DNA from: JBBTDV01 sp038042605
GTDB lineage: Bacteria > Bdellovibrionota > UBA1018
NCBI GenBank assembly: GCA_964358645.1
Contig: CAYHPW010000002.1
Span: 86,977 to 150,976, forward strand
DNA length: 64,000 nucleotides
Reading direction: 5' to 3'
Shown here piece after piece: positions 18,129 through 26,439 of this stretch (its first letter is position 1; the number at the start of each line of letters is the position of its first letter). The position numbers were made by a program, and so were the translations under genes. The notes below the pieces were generated by a model, which worked only from the letters and a program-made list of their open reading frames with translations, was not told where the DNA came from and ran no database searches.

Positions 18129-18506
18129 TTAGAACTTTAAACCACTCTCTCTTGCTGCTTCAGCCAAAGCCTTGATACGGCCATGGTATAAGTAACCACT
18201 CCTGTCGAAGACAGCTTGAGAAATATTTTTAGCCATGGCTCGTTTAGCTATTAAAGCGCCAAGCGTCTTAGCTGCATCAATACCTTTGCGAACCTTCCCT
18301 TTCAGCTCCTCTTCCAAAGTACTTGCCGCAACCAACGTATGACCTTTAATGTCATCCACCAATTGCACATAAATATGTTTGTTTGAACGAAAAACCGACA
18401 CTCTTGGCCTCTCGCCATTCCCCTCAATATTGCTACGTATTCTGCGTTTCCGCTTGAACCTAATAACTTGTTTTGGGTTTGTCCGACGACGAATTTTGGT
18501 TGCCAT
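18129..18506 (-). CDS. rplR: Ribosomal protein L18
   Basis: Binds 5S rRNA. Conserved RPRVSVFRSNKHIYVQLVDD, then AKTLGALIAKRAMAKNISQAVFDRSGYLYHGRIKALAEAARESGLKF. 125 residues, with a basic N-terminus. In the spc order rplF-rplR-rpsE. Confidence 0.97.
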   Translation of the reverse strand: MATKIRRRTNPKQVIRFKRKRRIRSNIEGNGERPRVSVFRSNKHIYVQLVDDIKGHTLVAASTLEEELKGKVRKGIDAAKTLGALIAKRAMAKNISQAVFDRSGYLYHGRIKALAEAARESGLKF

Positions 18507-18533
18507 ATTTAATATCCTTTATTGGCTCGGTAC

Positions 18534-19082
18534 TTACTTGGCACCAGCGGCTTTGCCCTGTTTACGTACAATTTGCTCATCGGCATATTTCACGCCCTTA
18601 CCTTGGTATGGCTCCGGTTTCTTGAAAGACCGAATCTTTGCAGCCACCAACCCCACGAGCATCTTATCCGCACCGCTAATAACGATGTGCGTGTTATTCT
18701 CTACTTTAGCGGAAACACCCTGAGGCAGTTCATAATCTATAGGCTGTGAATAGCCAAGGCTCAGCGAAAGAGTCGCCCCCTTCACGGCCGCACGAAAACC
18801 TACACCAACAATATCAAGTTCCCTGTTAAAAGTGTTATGCACTCCAGTTACCATATTATGGATAAGTGTCCTGCTAAGACCGTAAAGAGCGGCGGTATTC
18901 ATGACATCAGACGCTTTATCTTGTCCGATAACGACGTGGCCATTTTCAACTTTAGCAATTATTCCACGAGGTAATTTATAAGCCAGCTTCCCCTTCGGCC
19001 CCTCAACCTTTACGGTACTATCCTTTACTTCCACTTTAACTCCGGACAAAATCTTTACCGGCACCTTACCAACACGGGACAT
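18534..19082 (-). CDS. rplF: Ribosomal protein L6
   Basis: Large-subunit protein near the sarcin-ricin loop. MSRVGKVPVKILSGVKVEVKDSTVKVEGPKGKL at the start, the repeat fold in the middle, and the diagnostic PEPYQGKGVKYADEQIVRKQGK near the C-terminus. 182 residues, normal. It begins 3 bp after the rpsH stop. Confidence 0.97.
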   Translation of the reverse strand: MSRVGKVPVKILSGVKVEVKDSTVKVEGPKGKLAYKLPRGIIAKVENGHVVIGQDKASDVMNTAALYGLSRTLIHNMVTGVHNTFNRELDIVGVGFRAAVKGATLSLSLGYSQPIDYELPQGVSAKVENNTHIVISGADKMLVGLVAAKIRSFKKPEPYQGKGVKYADEQIVRKQGKAAGAK

Positions 19083-19085
19083 ATT

Positions 19086-19484
19086 TCACCAAACCTCACA
19101 CAAAACTTCACCACCGACCTTCATGGACTTAGCCTTCCGACCGGTAACGACACCTTTTGAAGTAGAAACAATCGCTATCCCCCCGCCACTTAAAGGACGG
19201 GGCATCTCCTGGTATCCCGAATATCTTCGCAAACCAGGCCTACTCACCCGCCTGACCCCTTGAATCACGCTCTCACCGCTATCGCTGTATTTCAAATATA
19301 CTTTAATAACAGGGTGACCTTCATCCCGGACTAGGCGGAAATTTTTTATGTATCCTTCTTCCTTAAGCACGCGCACAACATTCGCTTTTAAACGAGAAGC
19401 GGGGATTTCCAATTTTTCATGCCCCTCTTTCGTCGCGTTGCGAATTCTTGTCAACAAGTCTGCGAGTGGATCTGTCATACTCAT
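19086..19484 (-). CDS. rpsH: Ribosomal protein S8
   Basis: Binds the central domain of 16S rRNA; in E. coli S8 also represses the spc operon. MTDPLADLLTRIRNATKEGHEKLEIPASRLKANVVRVLKEEGYIKNF at the N-terminus and the C-terminal GGGIAIVSTSKGVVTGRKAKSMKVGGEVLCEVW. ATG 19484 or 19478 (MTDPL) are both possible. Confidence 0.97.
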   Translation of the reverse strand: MSMTDPLADLLTRIRNATKEGHEKLEIPASRLKANVVRVLKEEGYIKNFRLVRDEGHPVIKVYLKYSDSGESVIQGVRRVSRPGLRRYSGYQEMPRPLSGGGIAIVSTSKGVVTGRKAKSMKVGGEVLCEVW

Positions 19485-19509
19485 AATTCTTTATCCTCTT
19501 ACGGCTTGC

Positions 19510-19695
19510 CTACCAACTTGATTTTGTCACTCCGGGCAATTGGCCTTTCAAAGCCAAACCACGGAAACAAAGACGACACATATTGAACTTGCGCATATAG
19601 GCCCTGGGACGGCCACACAACGGACAACGGTTCTTCGTGCGCACTTTAAACTTCATTTTCTTACCTATTTTTTCGAGTTTACTTTTTGTAGACAA
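19510..19695 (-). CDS. rpsN: Ribosomal protein S14, zinc-binding short form
   Basis: 61-residue type Z S14 with two C-x2-C pairs (CPLCGRPRAYMRKFNMCRLC) and the C-terminal GLALKGQLPGVTKSSW. The 100-residue zinc-free form of many proteobacteria is not present here. The zinc form is usual in Gram-positives and several deep proteobacterial lines. Located between rplE and rpsH. Confidence 0.96.
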   Translation of the reverse strand: MSTKSKLEKIGKKMKFKVRTKNRCPLCGRPRAYMRKFNMCRLCFRGLALKGQLPGVTKSSW

Positions 19696-19728
19696 AAACC
19701 GGTCTCCTTTTTCACTTAAATTTAAAAA

Positions 19729-20478
19729 TCATTTCCGGAACGGCATGCCTAGTTCAGAAAGTAACGCCCTAGCATGCTCGTTGTTCTTGGCGCTCGTAGC
19801 TATTGTAATCGTCATTCCCTTGATCTTATCTACTTTGTCGTAATTGATTTCTGGAAAAATAATCTGTTCCCTGATTCCAAGGGAGTAATTGCCTCGTTCA
19901 TCAAACCCCTTGGCATTGACGCCCTTAAAATCCCTCACCCTCGGTAACGCCACGTTTACAATGCGGTCAAAGAACTCATACATCCTCGCCCGCCGCAATG
20001 TGACCATGACTCCAACTGCATTCCCCTGTCTTACCTTAAAAGCTGCGATAGCCTTTTTGGCACGAGTCAATACTGGCCGCTGGCCAGTGATTGCCATGAT
20101 TTCCTCAAGCGTGCTGTCCAAAACCTTGGGGTTAGCAACTGCATCTTTTACCGCGCAATTAACTACTATCTTCATCAAACGCGGCACCTGCATTGGATTG
20201 CTGAACTTAAGCTCCTTCATGAGTGAAGGCACCACCTTGGTCTTATAATAAGTAAGAAGTTTTGGGGACTTGGATGGAGATATCTTGGTCTCACCTGGAG
20301 CCGCTATCTTAACTGATAATGCAGACTCACCTTTGGCGGATTTAGCCTTGGCTCGTCCCGCTTCTGCAGCAGCTTTTTTAGCTTCAGCTTTTGCTTTTGC
20401 TTTTGCCGCTGCCTCACCGGCGGCAGCACCTTCCGGTGCCGCTTTTGGGGTCTCTTTTTCTTCTTTGGATGCTACCAC
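19729..20478 (-). CDS. rplE: Ribosomal protein L5 with Ala/Lys-rich N-terminal extension
   Basis: The L5 core starts near residue 70 (PKLLTYYKTKVVPSLMKELKFSNPMQVPRLMKIVVN) and ends HARALLSELGMPFRK, normal for the 5S rRNA-binding protein of about 180 residues. It is preceded by about 68 residues of Ala, Lys, Glu and Gly repeats (for example AKAKAKAEAKKAAAEAGRAK). The open frame starts at a codon 17 bp after the rplX stop, and the extension has no better internal start with a ribosome binding site, so it is probably translated. Confidence 0.95.
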   Translation of the reverse strand: MVASKEEKETPKAAPEGAAAGEAAAKAKAKAEAKKAAAEAGRAKAKSAKGESALSVKIAAPGETKISPSKSPKLLTYYKTKVVPSLMKELKFSNPMQVPRLMKIVVNCAVKDAVANPKVLDSTLEEIMAITGQRPVLTRAKKAIAAFKVRQGNAVGVMVTLRRARMYEFFDRIVNVALPRVRDFKGVNAKGFDERGNYSLGIREQIIFPEINYDKVDKIKGMTITIATSAKNNEHARALLSELGMPFRK

Positions 20479-20494
20479 AAACTATTCTCCTTGC

Positions 20495-20869
20495 TTATAC
20501 TGAATCAATAACTTCATCACATTTCCTGCAAAAACGCACCTTGACCTTAGATGAACCGTCCGCTTGGCCTTTTTTAGTGGGCTTTTCCATAAACTTAACT
20601 CCGTGTCGGACACCACGGTTGCACTTCTTGCAAAAAAGCAAAACACTGGAATAAGCCAAAGAGGCTTCTTTTTCGATGATACCGCCATGTGGATATTTCT
20701 GGTTTGGACGCATGTGGCGCTTGACCATATTTACTTTTTCCACCGTGACACGACCTGATTTATCATCGACCTTAAGGACCTTGCCGGTCTTTTTCTTTTC
20801 ACGGCCAACCATTACCTGGACCTGGTCATTCTTTCTAAGAGACAATTTCCTCAATCCTTCATTCACCAT
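20495..20869 (-). CDS. rplX: Ribosomal protein L24
   Basis: Assembly initiator protein of the large subunit. LSLRKNDQVQVMVGREKKKTGKVLKVD is the KOW region and VNMVKRHMRPNQKYPHGGIIEKEASLAYSSVLLFC the conserved middle; the C-terminus carries two C-x2-C pairs (CKKC, CRKC) suited to zinc. 124 residues, slightly longer than usual because of a short insert between the pairs. Confidence 0.96.
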   Translation of the reverse strand: MVNEGLRKLSLRKNDQVQVMVGREKKKTGKVLKVDDKSGRVTVEKVNMVKRHMRPNQKYPHGGIIEKEASLAYSSVLLFCKKCNRGVRHGVKFMEKPTKKGQADGSSKVKVRFCRKCDEVIDSV

Positions 20870-20878
20870 AAAAAAACC

Positions 20879-21247
20879 TCACAACACCTCTGGAGCAAGA
20901 GATATAATTTTTGTAAATGCCTTGGCACGCAACTCACGCGCAACAGGACCAAAAATTCTTGTCCCTATCGGCTCATTTTGAGCATTAATTAAAACGGCGG
21001 AATTAGTATCAAAGCGGATATAAGTCCCGTCATTACGATTTATTTCCTTTTTGGTTCGCACTATGACCGCTTTTAGTATCTCGCCTTTTTTAACTTTAGC
21101 ATTCGGTATCGCGTCCTTGACTGTAACCACAATAACATCGCCAACCGTTGCATATTTACGTTTGCTGCCGCCCAAAACTTTGATGCACATCACCGATTTA
21201 GCACCGGAGTTGTCAGCAACATCTAATCTTGTACACATTTGAATCAT
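20879..21247 (-). CDS. rplN: Ribosomal protein L14
   Basis: Large-subunit protein at the subunit interface. I take ATG 21247 (MIQMCTRLDVADNSGAK) rather than the upstream start at 21265, because GGGAGG lies 8 bases before it and it gives the usual 122 residues. Conserved GDVIVVTVKDAIPNAKVKKGEILKAVIVRTKKE and IFGPVARELR. Confidence 0.97.
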   Translation of the reverse strand: MIQMCTRLDVADNSGAKSVMCIKVLGGSKRKYATVGDVIVVTVKDAIPNAKVKKGEILKAVIVRTKKEINRNDGTYIRFDTNSAVLINAQNEPIGTRIFGPVARELRAKAFTKIISLAPEVL

Positions 21248-21268
21248 GACTGCTGCCTCCCGCACTAC

Positions 21269-21538
21269 TTAGATATTAGCTTCCACCACTTGGTTCTTGC
21301 GACGCAAAATACTTTTTAGCGCCCAGCGTTTCTCACGGCTCAGTGGCCTGGATTCGACTAAAGCAACTCTATCTCCCGTTTTTGCGTCGTTCTTTTCATC
21401 ATGCGCTTTATAGCGACAAGATTTAACTAGATATTTCTTATAGAAAGGGTCGCGCACACGCCTATCCACCCTTACAACTATAGTTTTTTGCATCTTATCG
21501 CTGACAACAATGCCTTCCACTATCCGCTGCTTCTTCAT
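21269..21538 (-). CDS. rpsQ: Ribosomal protein S17
   Basis: Primary 16S rRNA binder with an OB fold. EGIVVSDKMQKTIVVRVDRRVRDPFYKKYLVKSCRYKAHDEKNDAKTGDRVALVESRPLSREKRW. 89 residues. Its ATG overlaps the rpmC stop by 4 bases. Confidence 0.97.
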   Translation of the reverse strand: MKKQRIVEGIVVSDKMQKTIVVRVDRRVRDPFYKKYLVKSCRYKAHDEKNDAKTGDRVALVESRPLSREKRWALKSILRRKNQVVEANI

Positions 21539-21768
21539 AACTTTTCGCCTCCATCAGCGCTTTGCGCATGTTTACCTGCATATGCAGTAAGAAGGGTTTT
21601 TATGCGAGCAATCTCCTTGCGGCGAAGCCAGATCCCAGCAAAGTTGTTTGTTTGCCCAGTAACACGCTTTATTTTTAAATCATAAAGTTCCTTTTCCGCT
21701 TCACGGAGCTTTGTCTGAAGTTCCGTTTCAGAAAGGTTCTTTAACTGGTTAAAACGCTTTGTAGACAC
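21535..21768 (-). CDS. rpmC: Ribosomal protein L29
   Basis: Small helical protein at the peptide exit. LKNLSETELQTKLREAEKELYDLKIKRVTGQTNNFAGIWLRRKEIARIKTLL is diagnostic. 77 residues, with a short extra C-terminal tail. In the usual rplP-rpmC-rpsQ order. Confidence 0.96.
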   Translation of the reverse strand: MSTKRFNQLKNLSETELQTKLREAEKELYDLKIKRVTGQTNNFAGIWLRRKEIARIKTLLTAYAGKHAQSADGGEKL

Positions 21769-21781
21769 AACACACCCCTCT

Positions 21782-22273
21782 TTACGCTACCTGATTCTGA
21801 GACCCATCTCCGGCTGCCGTAACCGGCTGACCAGGGCGATTGACATCCCCACCGCCTGTAGGTTGATTTTCTTTACTAATTGCCTTGCAATGAAGCGACA
21901 GCTTCGTACCAGCCAGGCGAAGAGCTTCAAACGCTTCACTCTTCGGAATGCCGTCCATTTCAAATATAATCCGACCAGGTTTTACCACTGCCACCCATTC
22001 TTCCACATTGCCCTTGCCGGACCCCATCCTTGTCTCGGCTGGTTTTTTTGTAACGGACTTATTCGGAAAAACCCTGATCCATATTTTTCCGCCTCTTTTC
22101 ACATAACGGGTCATGGCAACGCGGGACGCCTCTAGCTGCTTTGATGTTATACGCCCGCACTCAACCGCCTGAAGTCCAAACAAACCGTGAAACAGTGTAT
22201 TCCCACGCGTAGCCTTGCCTCGCATTCTGCCCTTCTGCTGTTTACGCCACTTAACTCTTTTCGGTGCTAGCAT
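21782..22273 (-). CDS. rplP: Ribosomal protein L16 with C-terminal tail
   Basis: Organises the A site of the large subunit. MLAPKRVKWRKQQKGRMRGKATRGN at the start, then TRYVKRGGKIWIRVFPNKSVTKKPAETRMGSGKG and VKPGRIIFEMDG. About 25 residues longer than the usual 137-140, with a Gly/Gln/Asn-rich tail after KAISKEN. Confidence 0.96.
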   Translation of the reverse strand: MLAPKRVKWRKQQKGRMRGKATRGNTLFHGLFGLQAVECGRITSKQLEASRVAMTRYVKRGGKIWIRVFPNKSVTKKPAETRMGSGKGNVEEWVAVVKPGRIIFEMDGIPKSEAFEALRLAGTKLSLHCKAISKENQPTGGGDVNRPGQPVTAAGDGSQNQVA

Positions 22274-22294
22274 GATCCGACATTCTCCTGTTAA

Positions 22295-22972
22295 CTATTG
22301 CGCCGCCGTCTGCATTGCCTTCGCTTCTGTTGCAGCCTGTTTTTTGAGGGTAGCTATTTCGCCATGATAGACCCACGCCTTGACCCCAATTATCCCATAA
22401 GTGGTCCGTGCCTCCGCGACACCGTAATCAACATTCGCGCGTAGCGTATGCAACGGCACACTGTCCTCGCTATACCACTCCGTACGCGCTATCTCGGCAC
22501 CGCCTAGCCGGCCAGACACACGTATCTTGATGCCCTTGATCCCCTGTTTGAAAGCCGTGGTCATGCATTTTTTCATGGCACGTCTGAATGCCACACGTTT
22601 TTCAAGCTGTGAAGCAACATTCTCTGCGATAAGAGCTGCATTTGCTTCAGGCTTTTTCACTTCGATTATATTCAGAAACACCTCATTCTTTGACAGGCGT
22701 TGCATATCCGCCTTTAATGATTCGACTCCCGCGCCTTTTTTGCCTATAACAATGCCGGGACGAGCGGTGTGGACATTAATTTTAACTTTATTAGCTGCAC
22801 GTTCAATCTCTATCTTCGCTATGCCGGCCCCATGAAGCTTTTCCTTTAAATATTCACGAAGCTTGATATCTTCATGTAACAGCTTGGCGTAATCACGTTT
22901 TGAAAACCAACGACTGTCCCACGTCCTAGTTATTCCGAGACGGAAACCTACTGGATTAACTTTTTGACCCAT
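22295..22972 (-). CDS. rpsC: Ribosomal protein S3
   Basis: Forms part of the mRNA entry channel. MGQKVNPVGFRLGITRTWDSRWFSKRDY at the start, KH domain ITVHTARPGIVIGKKG-like (seen as NVHTARPGIVIGKKGAG), and C-terminal VSGRLGGAEIARTEWYSEDSVPLHTLRANVDYG. 225 residues, normal. Confidence 0.97.
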   Translation of the reverse strand: MGQKVNPVGFRLGITRTWDSRWFSKRDYAKLLHEDIKLREYLKEKLHGAGIAKIEIERAANKVKINVHTARPGIVIGKKGAGVESLKADMQRLSKNEVFLNIIEVKKPEANAALIAENVASQLEKRVAFRRAMKKCMTTAFKQGIKGIKIRVSGRLGGAEIARTEWYSEDSVPLHTLRANVDYGVAEARTTYGIIGVKAWVYHGEIATLKKQAATEAKAMQTAAQ

Positions 22973-22987
22973 CTTGCCCTCTTCAAC

Positions 22988-23323
22988 CTATTTCTCAGCT
23001 AATGTCACTGTAACGTGACTGGTTTTCTTGTTGATCCTGAAAGCTGAACCCTTCGCTCTCGGCCTGAAGCGCTTCAATATAGGGCCTTGGCCAACAAGAA
23101 TTCGTTTTATAAAAAGAGTGTCAACATCAACGGTGCCCTTCTGGTCAGCGTTTGCTGCTGCGCTCTTGATAAGACGATGCAAAATATCGGCTGTGCGTTT
23201 ACGGGGGGAGAGCCTCAAATAAGCCAAAGCTTCATTAATGCCTCTTCCGCGAACTGCATCCGCCAACAGGCCCAACTTCCTCGGTGTAATCCTTACAAAA
23301 CTTACCTTCGCATTAACTTCCAT
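22988..23323 (-). CDS. rplV: Ribosomal protein L22
   Basis: Lines the nascent-peptide tunnel. RITPRKLGLLADAVRGRGINEALAYLRLSPRKRTADILHRLIKSAAANA is the helical core; the hairpin region VGQGPILKRFRPRAKGSAFRINKKTSHVTVTL reaches into the tunnel. 111 residues, normal, and without an evident macrolide-resistance deletion in the loop. Confidence 0.97.
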   Translation of the reverse strand: MEVNAKVSFVRITPRKLGLLADAVRGRGINEALAYLRLSPRKRTADILHRLIKSAAANADQKGTVDVDTLFIKRILVGQGPILKRFRPRAKGSAFRINKKTSHVTVTLAEK

Positions 23324-23336
23324 AGATCACCCCGTA

Positions 23337-23693
23337 TTAAGTCTTTGATGCCCCTGTCGGCTTAGCGGCTGCTGCTGGAGCCGATGCTGTCGCCGCTGGA
23401 GCCGATGCTGCTGCTTCCGCCGCTGCCTTCTTGTCTGCAGGAGTATGCCCATGGAATGTTCTGGTCGGCGAAAACTCACCCAGTTTGTGACCCACCATAT
23501 TTTCTGTCACATAAACTGGGATAAACTTCTTACCATTATGTACAGCAAAGGTGAGTCCGACAAAATCAGGTAGCACGGTGGATCTGCGTGACCATGTTTT
23601 AATCACCTTCCGGTCCTGGGCTTGACGCGCAGACTGGACCTTCTTCAGAAGATGGTCATCGCAAAATGGGCCTTTTTTAATTGAGCGAGCCAC
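23337..23693 (-). CDS. rpsS: Ribosomal protein S19 with Ala-rich tail
   Basis: S19 of the small-subunit head: MARSIKKGPFCDDHLLKKV, TVLPDFVGLTFAVHNGKKFIPVYVTENMVGHKLGEFSPTRTFHGH. About 25 residues beyond the usual end are nearly all Ala, Pro, Ser and Thr. The DNA for the tail contains near-exact 21-bp repeats (around 23369-23413), so it probably grew by repeat expansion. Confidence 0.96.
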   Translation of the reverse strand: MARSIKKGPFCDDHLLKKVQSARQAQDRKVIKTWSRRSTVLPDFVGLTFAVHNGKKFIPVYVTENMVGHKLGEFSPTRTFHGHTPADKKAAAEAAASAPAATASAPAAAAKPTGASKT

Positions 23694-23708
23694 GTTTTCT
23701 CTCCTTCT

Positions 23709-24542
23709 CTATCTTCTTCTCTTAACAATGAAAGCATCAGTTCGTTTATTATTCCTAGTCTTATACCCCTTGGTAGGAATACCCCATGGTGTTCTTGGAT
23801 GACCGCCACCAGAAGTCTTGCCTTCCCCTCCACCATGTGGATGATCTATCGGGTTCATGGATACACCGCGGTTAGTGGGACGAATACCAAGCCATCTGGT
23901 GCGTCCAGCTTTACCTATGGTGATATTCTCATGATCGGTATTTGAAAGCTGCCCTATAGAAGCGCGACACCTTATGTGAATAAGGCGCATCTCGCCGCTA
24001 GGCATTTTTATTTGGCAATATTCGCCTTCTTTGGCCATGAGCTGGGCATAATTTCCGGCCGACCTAGCAAGTTTGCCGCCTCTCCCAGGTTCCATTTCTA
24101 TGTTATGAATCAACGTCCCAACAGGAATCGCGCCTAGACTAAGGTTGTTGCCTGGCTGTATATCAGCGCTTTCACCGGCCAAAACAACATCGCCGACTTT
24201 CATGTTAAGTGCGGCTAGAATGTAACGTTTTTCACCATCGGCATAGTGTAACAAAGCCAAATAAGTAGTCCTGTATGGATCATATTCAATTGAAGCCACC
24301 CGCGCCTGGATATCACGCTTGTCACGCAGGAAATCCACCACTCTGTATTTGCGCTTGTGTCCACCGCCAATATGGCGGACGGTCATCCTTCCGAAAGCAT
24401 TCCTACCCCCGGTGCGACCAAGGGAAACAATAAGTTTCCGTGGTTTTTTCGGCTGCGCTTTCTTTGGTGTTAGATCCGAAAAATTAGAAACCGTTTTATA
24501 TCGAAGCGAAGGGGTAACCGGATTAAACGACTTGATTGCCAT
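23709..24542 (-). CDS. rplB: Ribosomal protein L2
   Basis: Large-subunit protein close to the peptidyl-transferase centre. MAIKSFNPVTPSLRYKTV start, GGGHKRKYRVVDFLRDK, VGTLIHNIEMEPGRGGKLARSAGNYAQLMAKEG, and the C-terminal MNPIDHPHGGGEGKTSGGGHPRTPWG with the conserved histidine. 277 residues, normal. Confidence 0.98.
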   Translation of the reverse strand: MAIKSFNPVTPSLRYKTVSNFSDLTPKKAQPKKPRKLIVSLGRTGGRNAFGRMTVRHIGGGHKRKYRVVDFLRDKRDIQARVASIEYDPYRTTYLALLHYADGEKRYILAALNMKVGDVVLAGESADIQPGNNLSLGAIPVGTLIHNIEMEPGRGGKLARSAGNYAQLMAKEGEYCQIKMPSGEMRLIHIRCRASIGQLSNTDHENITIGKAGRTRWLGIRPTNRGVSMNPIDHPHGGGEGKTSGGGHPRTPWGIPTKGYKTRNNKRTDAFIVKRRR

Positions 24543-24550
24543 AATTCAAC

Positions 24551-24841
24551 TCACTTAGCCTGGAAAAAATCAATCTTCTGTCCTTGAGCCAACGTGACAA
24601 AAGCCTTCTTCCAATTTGACTGCTTTTTTACGAATCGTCCTATGCGTTTCACCTTACCGTGCATAACCATAGTGTGAACTCTAAGAACCTTAACATTAAA
24701 TAACCGCTGAACCGCATCCTTGATCTCGCATTTGTTGGCACCCTTTGCGACTTCAAAAGCATAACATCCAGCGATTTCAGCAAGTGCCGTACTTTTTTCA
24801 CTTATAACGGGCCGACGAATAACGTCATAGATATTTCGCAT
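24551..24841 (-). CDS. rplW: Ribosomal protein L23
   Basis: Exit-tunnel protein that docks trigger factor and SRP. RRPVISEKSTALAEIAGCYAFEVAKGANKCEIKDAVQRLFNVKVLRVHTMVMHGKVKRIGRF. 96 residues, normal. Between rplD and rplB. Confidence 0.97.
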   Translation of the reverse strand: MRNIYDVIRRPVISEKSTALAEIAGCYAFEVAKGANKCEIKDAVQRLFNVKVLRVHTMVMHGKVKRIGRFVKKQSNWKKAFVTLAQGQKIDFFQAK

Positions 24842-24853
24842 AAACCTGCTCCA

Positions 24854-25519
24854 TTAATTCCCCTGATAATCCTTCCGGTGATCCCTCTGGCCCTGGCTTG
24901 GTGAGAGGCGGCTTTCCACCGCTTGCACGGAATTTTTCGTGAATAAAATCCAATCATGGCGGATTACATCATAAACATTTAATCCTTCGGTCCTCAAAAC
25001 CTTCACTTTTGGGATGTTCCGGCTGGAAAGCTCGAGATTGTTGTTGGCTCCATCGATTATTAAAACGTTTTCGACATCTAGCTTTTTCCTGAGAATCTCA
25101 TCAAGAACCTTCGTTTTTATTTTTTCCAAGCTTAAGTCAGCCAGGACTAAAACACGATTTGCCTTAAGGCGGTCTGATAAAGCACTCCTGAGCGCACCAC
25201 GAACCATCTCTTTTGGCGTACCTTGCTCATAAGATCTCGGGATTGGCCCGAAAGTCTGGCCACCACCGGGTTGTAGAGGCGAACGAATTGATCCTTGACG
25301 GGCGTTACCTGTCCCTTTCTGGCGAAATGGCTTGCGCCCTCCACCGCGCACTTCCGCTTTAGTCTTTGTCTTTGCGGTCCCACGGCGGCGTCCTGCCATC
25401 TGAGCTTTTAAAACCTGATGAACTAGCGGAACATTTACATCCACGGCAAAAACATCATCTCGAAGCTCAACGGTTCCGACCTTTACTTTATCCATATTAA
25501 AAACATCCAAAGTCGGCAT
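24854..25519 (-). CDS. rplD: Ribosomal protein L4
   Basis: Tunnel protein; in E. coli also the repressor of the S10 operon. RRRGTAKTKTKAEVRGGGRKPFRQKGTGNARQGSIRSP is the tunnel loop and the C-terminal domain ends in a Gln/Arg/Asp-rich stretch. 221 residues, slightly longer than usual. It starts 3 bp after the rplC stop. Confidence 0.96.
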   Translation of the reverse strand: MPTLDVFNMDKVKVGTVELRDDVFAVDVNVPLVHQVLKAQMAGRRRGTAKTKTKAEVRGGGRKPFRQKGTGNARQGSIRSPLQPGGGQTFGPIPRSYEQGTPKEMVRGALRSALSDRLKANRVLVLADLSLEKIKTKVLDEILRKKLDVENVLIIDGANNNLELSSRNIPKVKVLRTEGLNVYDVIRHDWILFTKNSVQAVESRLSPSQGQRDHRKDYQGN

Positions 25520-25522
25520 AAT

Positions 25523-26248
25523 TTACGCTACCCCCTTCACAGCACGGCGAATAGTCACAATCCCGCTCCGCGGCCCTGGCACGCTGCCATGGATCAGAAC
25601 AAGATTGTTTTCAAGGTCAACGCGTATTACTTTGACATTTTGGATCGTTATGCGCTCGTGACCCATTTGTCCCGCCATTTTCTTGTTTTTAAAACATTTA
25701 CCTGGATCTGCGCGGTTTCCTATCGACCCAAGCGCTCTGTGCGTGATTGAAGCACCATGGCTCTTATATCCTCCGGCCATGTGGTATCTTTTCATGCCGC
25801 CTTGAAAACCCTTGCCTTTGCTTATGGCCGTAAGATCAACCAAATCCCCTGGCTTAAGAAAAGTAGCGGTGAGCACTTTACCAACAGCTAAATCATCGGC
25901 CTTAAACTCGTCTGGGAACCTGAACTCCTGATAGTGATAAAATCCTCTCGTCACACCTACTTTTTTAAGATGTCCTTTTTCTGCCTTGGTTGCGGATTTC
26001 TGTTTCTTTTCTAAAATACCGACCTGAACTCCGTTGTATCCGTTTTTATCACGTGTCTTTATCTGAGTTATCAATGCAGGCTTCAAGTCAATAACGGTAA
26101 CCGCTATTGCATCACCGGCTTCATTAAACACTTGGGTCATTCCGGCTTTCACACCCACAATGCCACCAAGACTTTGATTCAAGGCAACAGTTTCCCTAAC
26201 GTTACTTGAAACACTTTTGCCTTCTAACTCTGCAGGCTTTTGCTCCAT
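25523..26248 (-). CDS. rplC: Ribosomal protein L3
   Basis: Large-subunit assembly protein. KAGMTQVFNEAGDAIAVTVIDL at the start of the core and SKGKGFQGGMKRYHMAGGYKSHGASITHRALGSIGNRADPGKCFKNKKMAGQMGHERITIQN in the middle. ATG 26248 (MEQKPAEL) is chosen because GGAGAG is 4-5 bases upstream; a TTG at 26260 extends the frame. About 28 residues lead the core, longer than in most L3. An unusual gap of 191 bp separates it from rpsJ and contains a hairpin. Confidence 0.96.
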   Translation of the reverse strand: MEQKPAELEGKSVSSNVRETVALNQSLGGIVGVKAGMTQVFNEAGDAIAVTVIDLKPALITQIKTRDKNGYNGVQVGILEKKQKSATKAEKGHLKKVGVTRGFYHYQEFRFPDEFKADDLAVGKVLTATFLKPGDLVDLTAISKGKGFQGGMKRYHMAGGYKSHGASITHRALGSIGNRADPGKCFKNKKMAGQMGHERITIQNVKVIRVDLENNLVLIHGSVPGPRSGIVTIRRAVKGVA

Positions 26249-26258
26249 ATTTCTCTCC

Positions 26259-26287
26259 AAAAAAGTGGTTATATGAACCGCTTTTTT
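26259..26287 (-). promoter_or_regulatory. Terminator-like hairpin directly before the rplC ribosome binding site
   Basis: Read on the minus strand: AAAAAAGCGGTT, loop CATAT, then AACCACTTTTTT. The arms are 12 bp with one mismatch and end in a U run, and the rplC Shine-Dalgarno sequence GGAGAG begins one or two bases later. This looks like an intrinsic terminator or attenuator inside the S10 operon, or a structure that hides the ribosome binding site. Confidence 0.55.
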
Positions 26288-26439
26288 CTAACCATCTACT
26301 TTCAGTCAATCCAACCACTACAGCATCACCGGGAGACCGGATGCATTTCGTACAGTGGCTGTTTGAGTTCGCCGACTTCCTTACTAGGAAAGGTGCAGCA
26401 AGCACCAATGTAGTAAAGAGTATCGACTTACTCTCACCC

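Noticed and set aside
23369..23413. Short repeats considered as a CRISPR or regulatory repeat
   Set aside because: They are codon repeats for the Ala/Pro-rich tail of S19.
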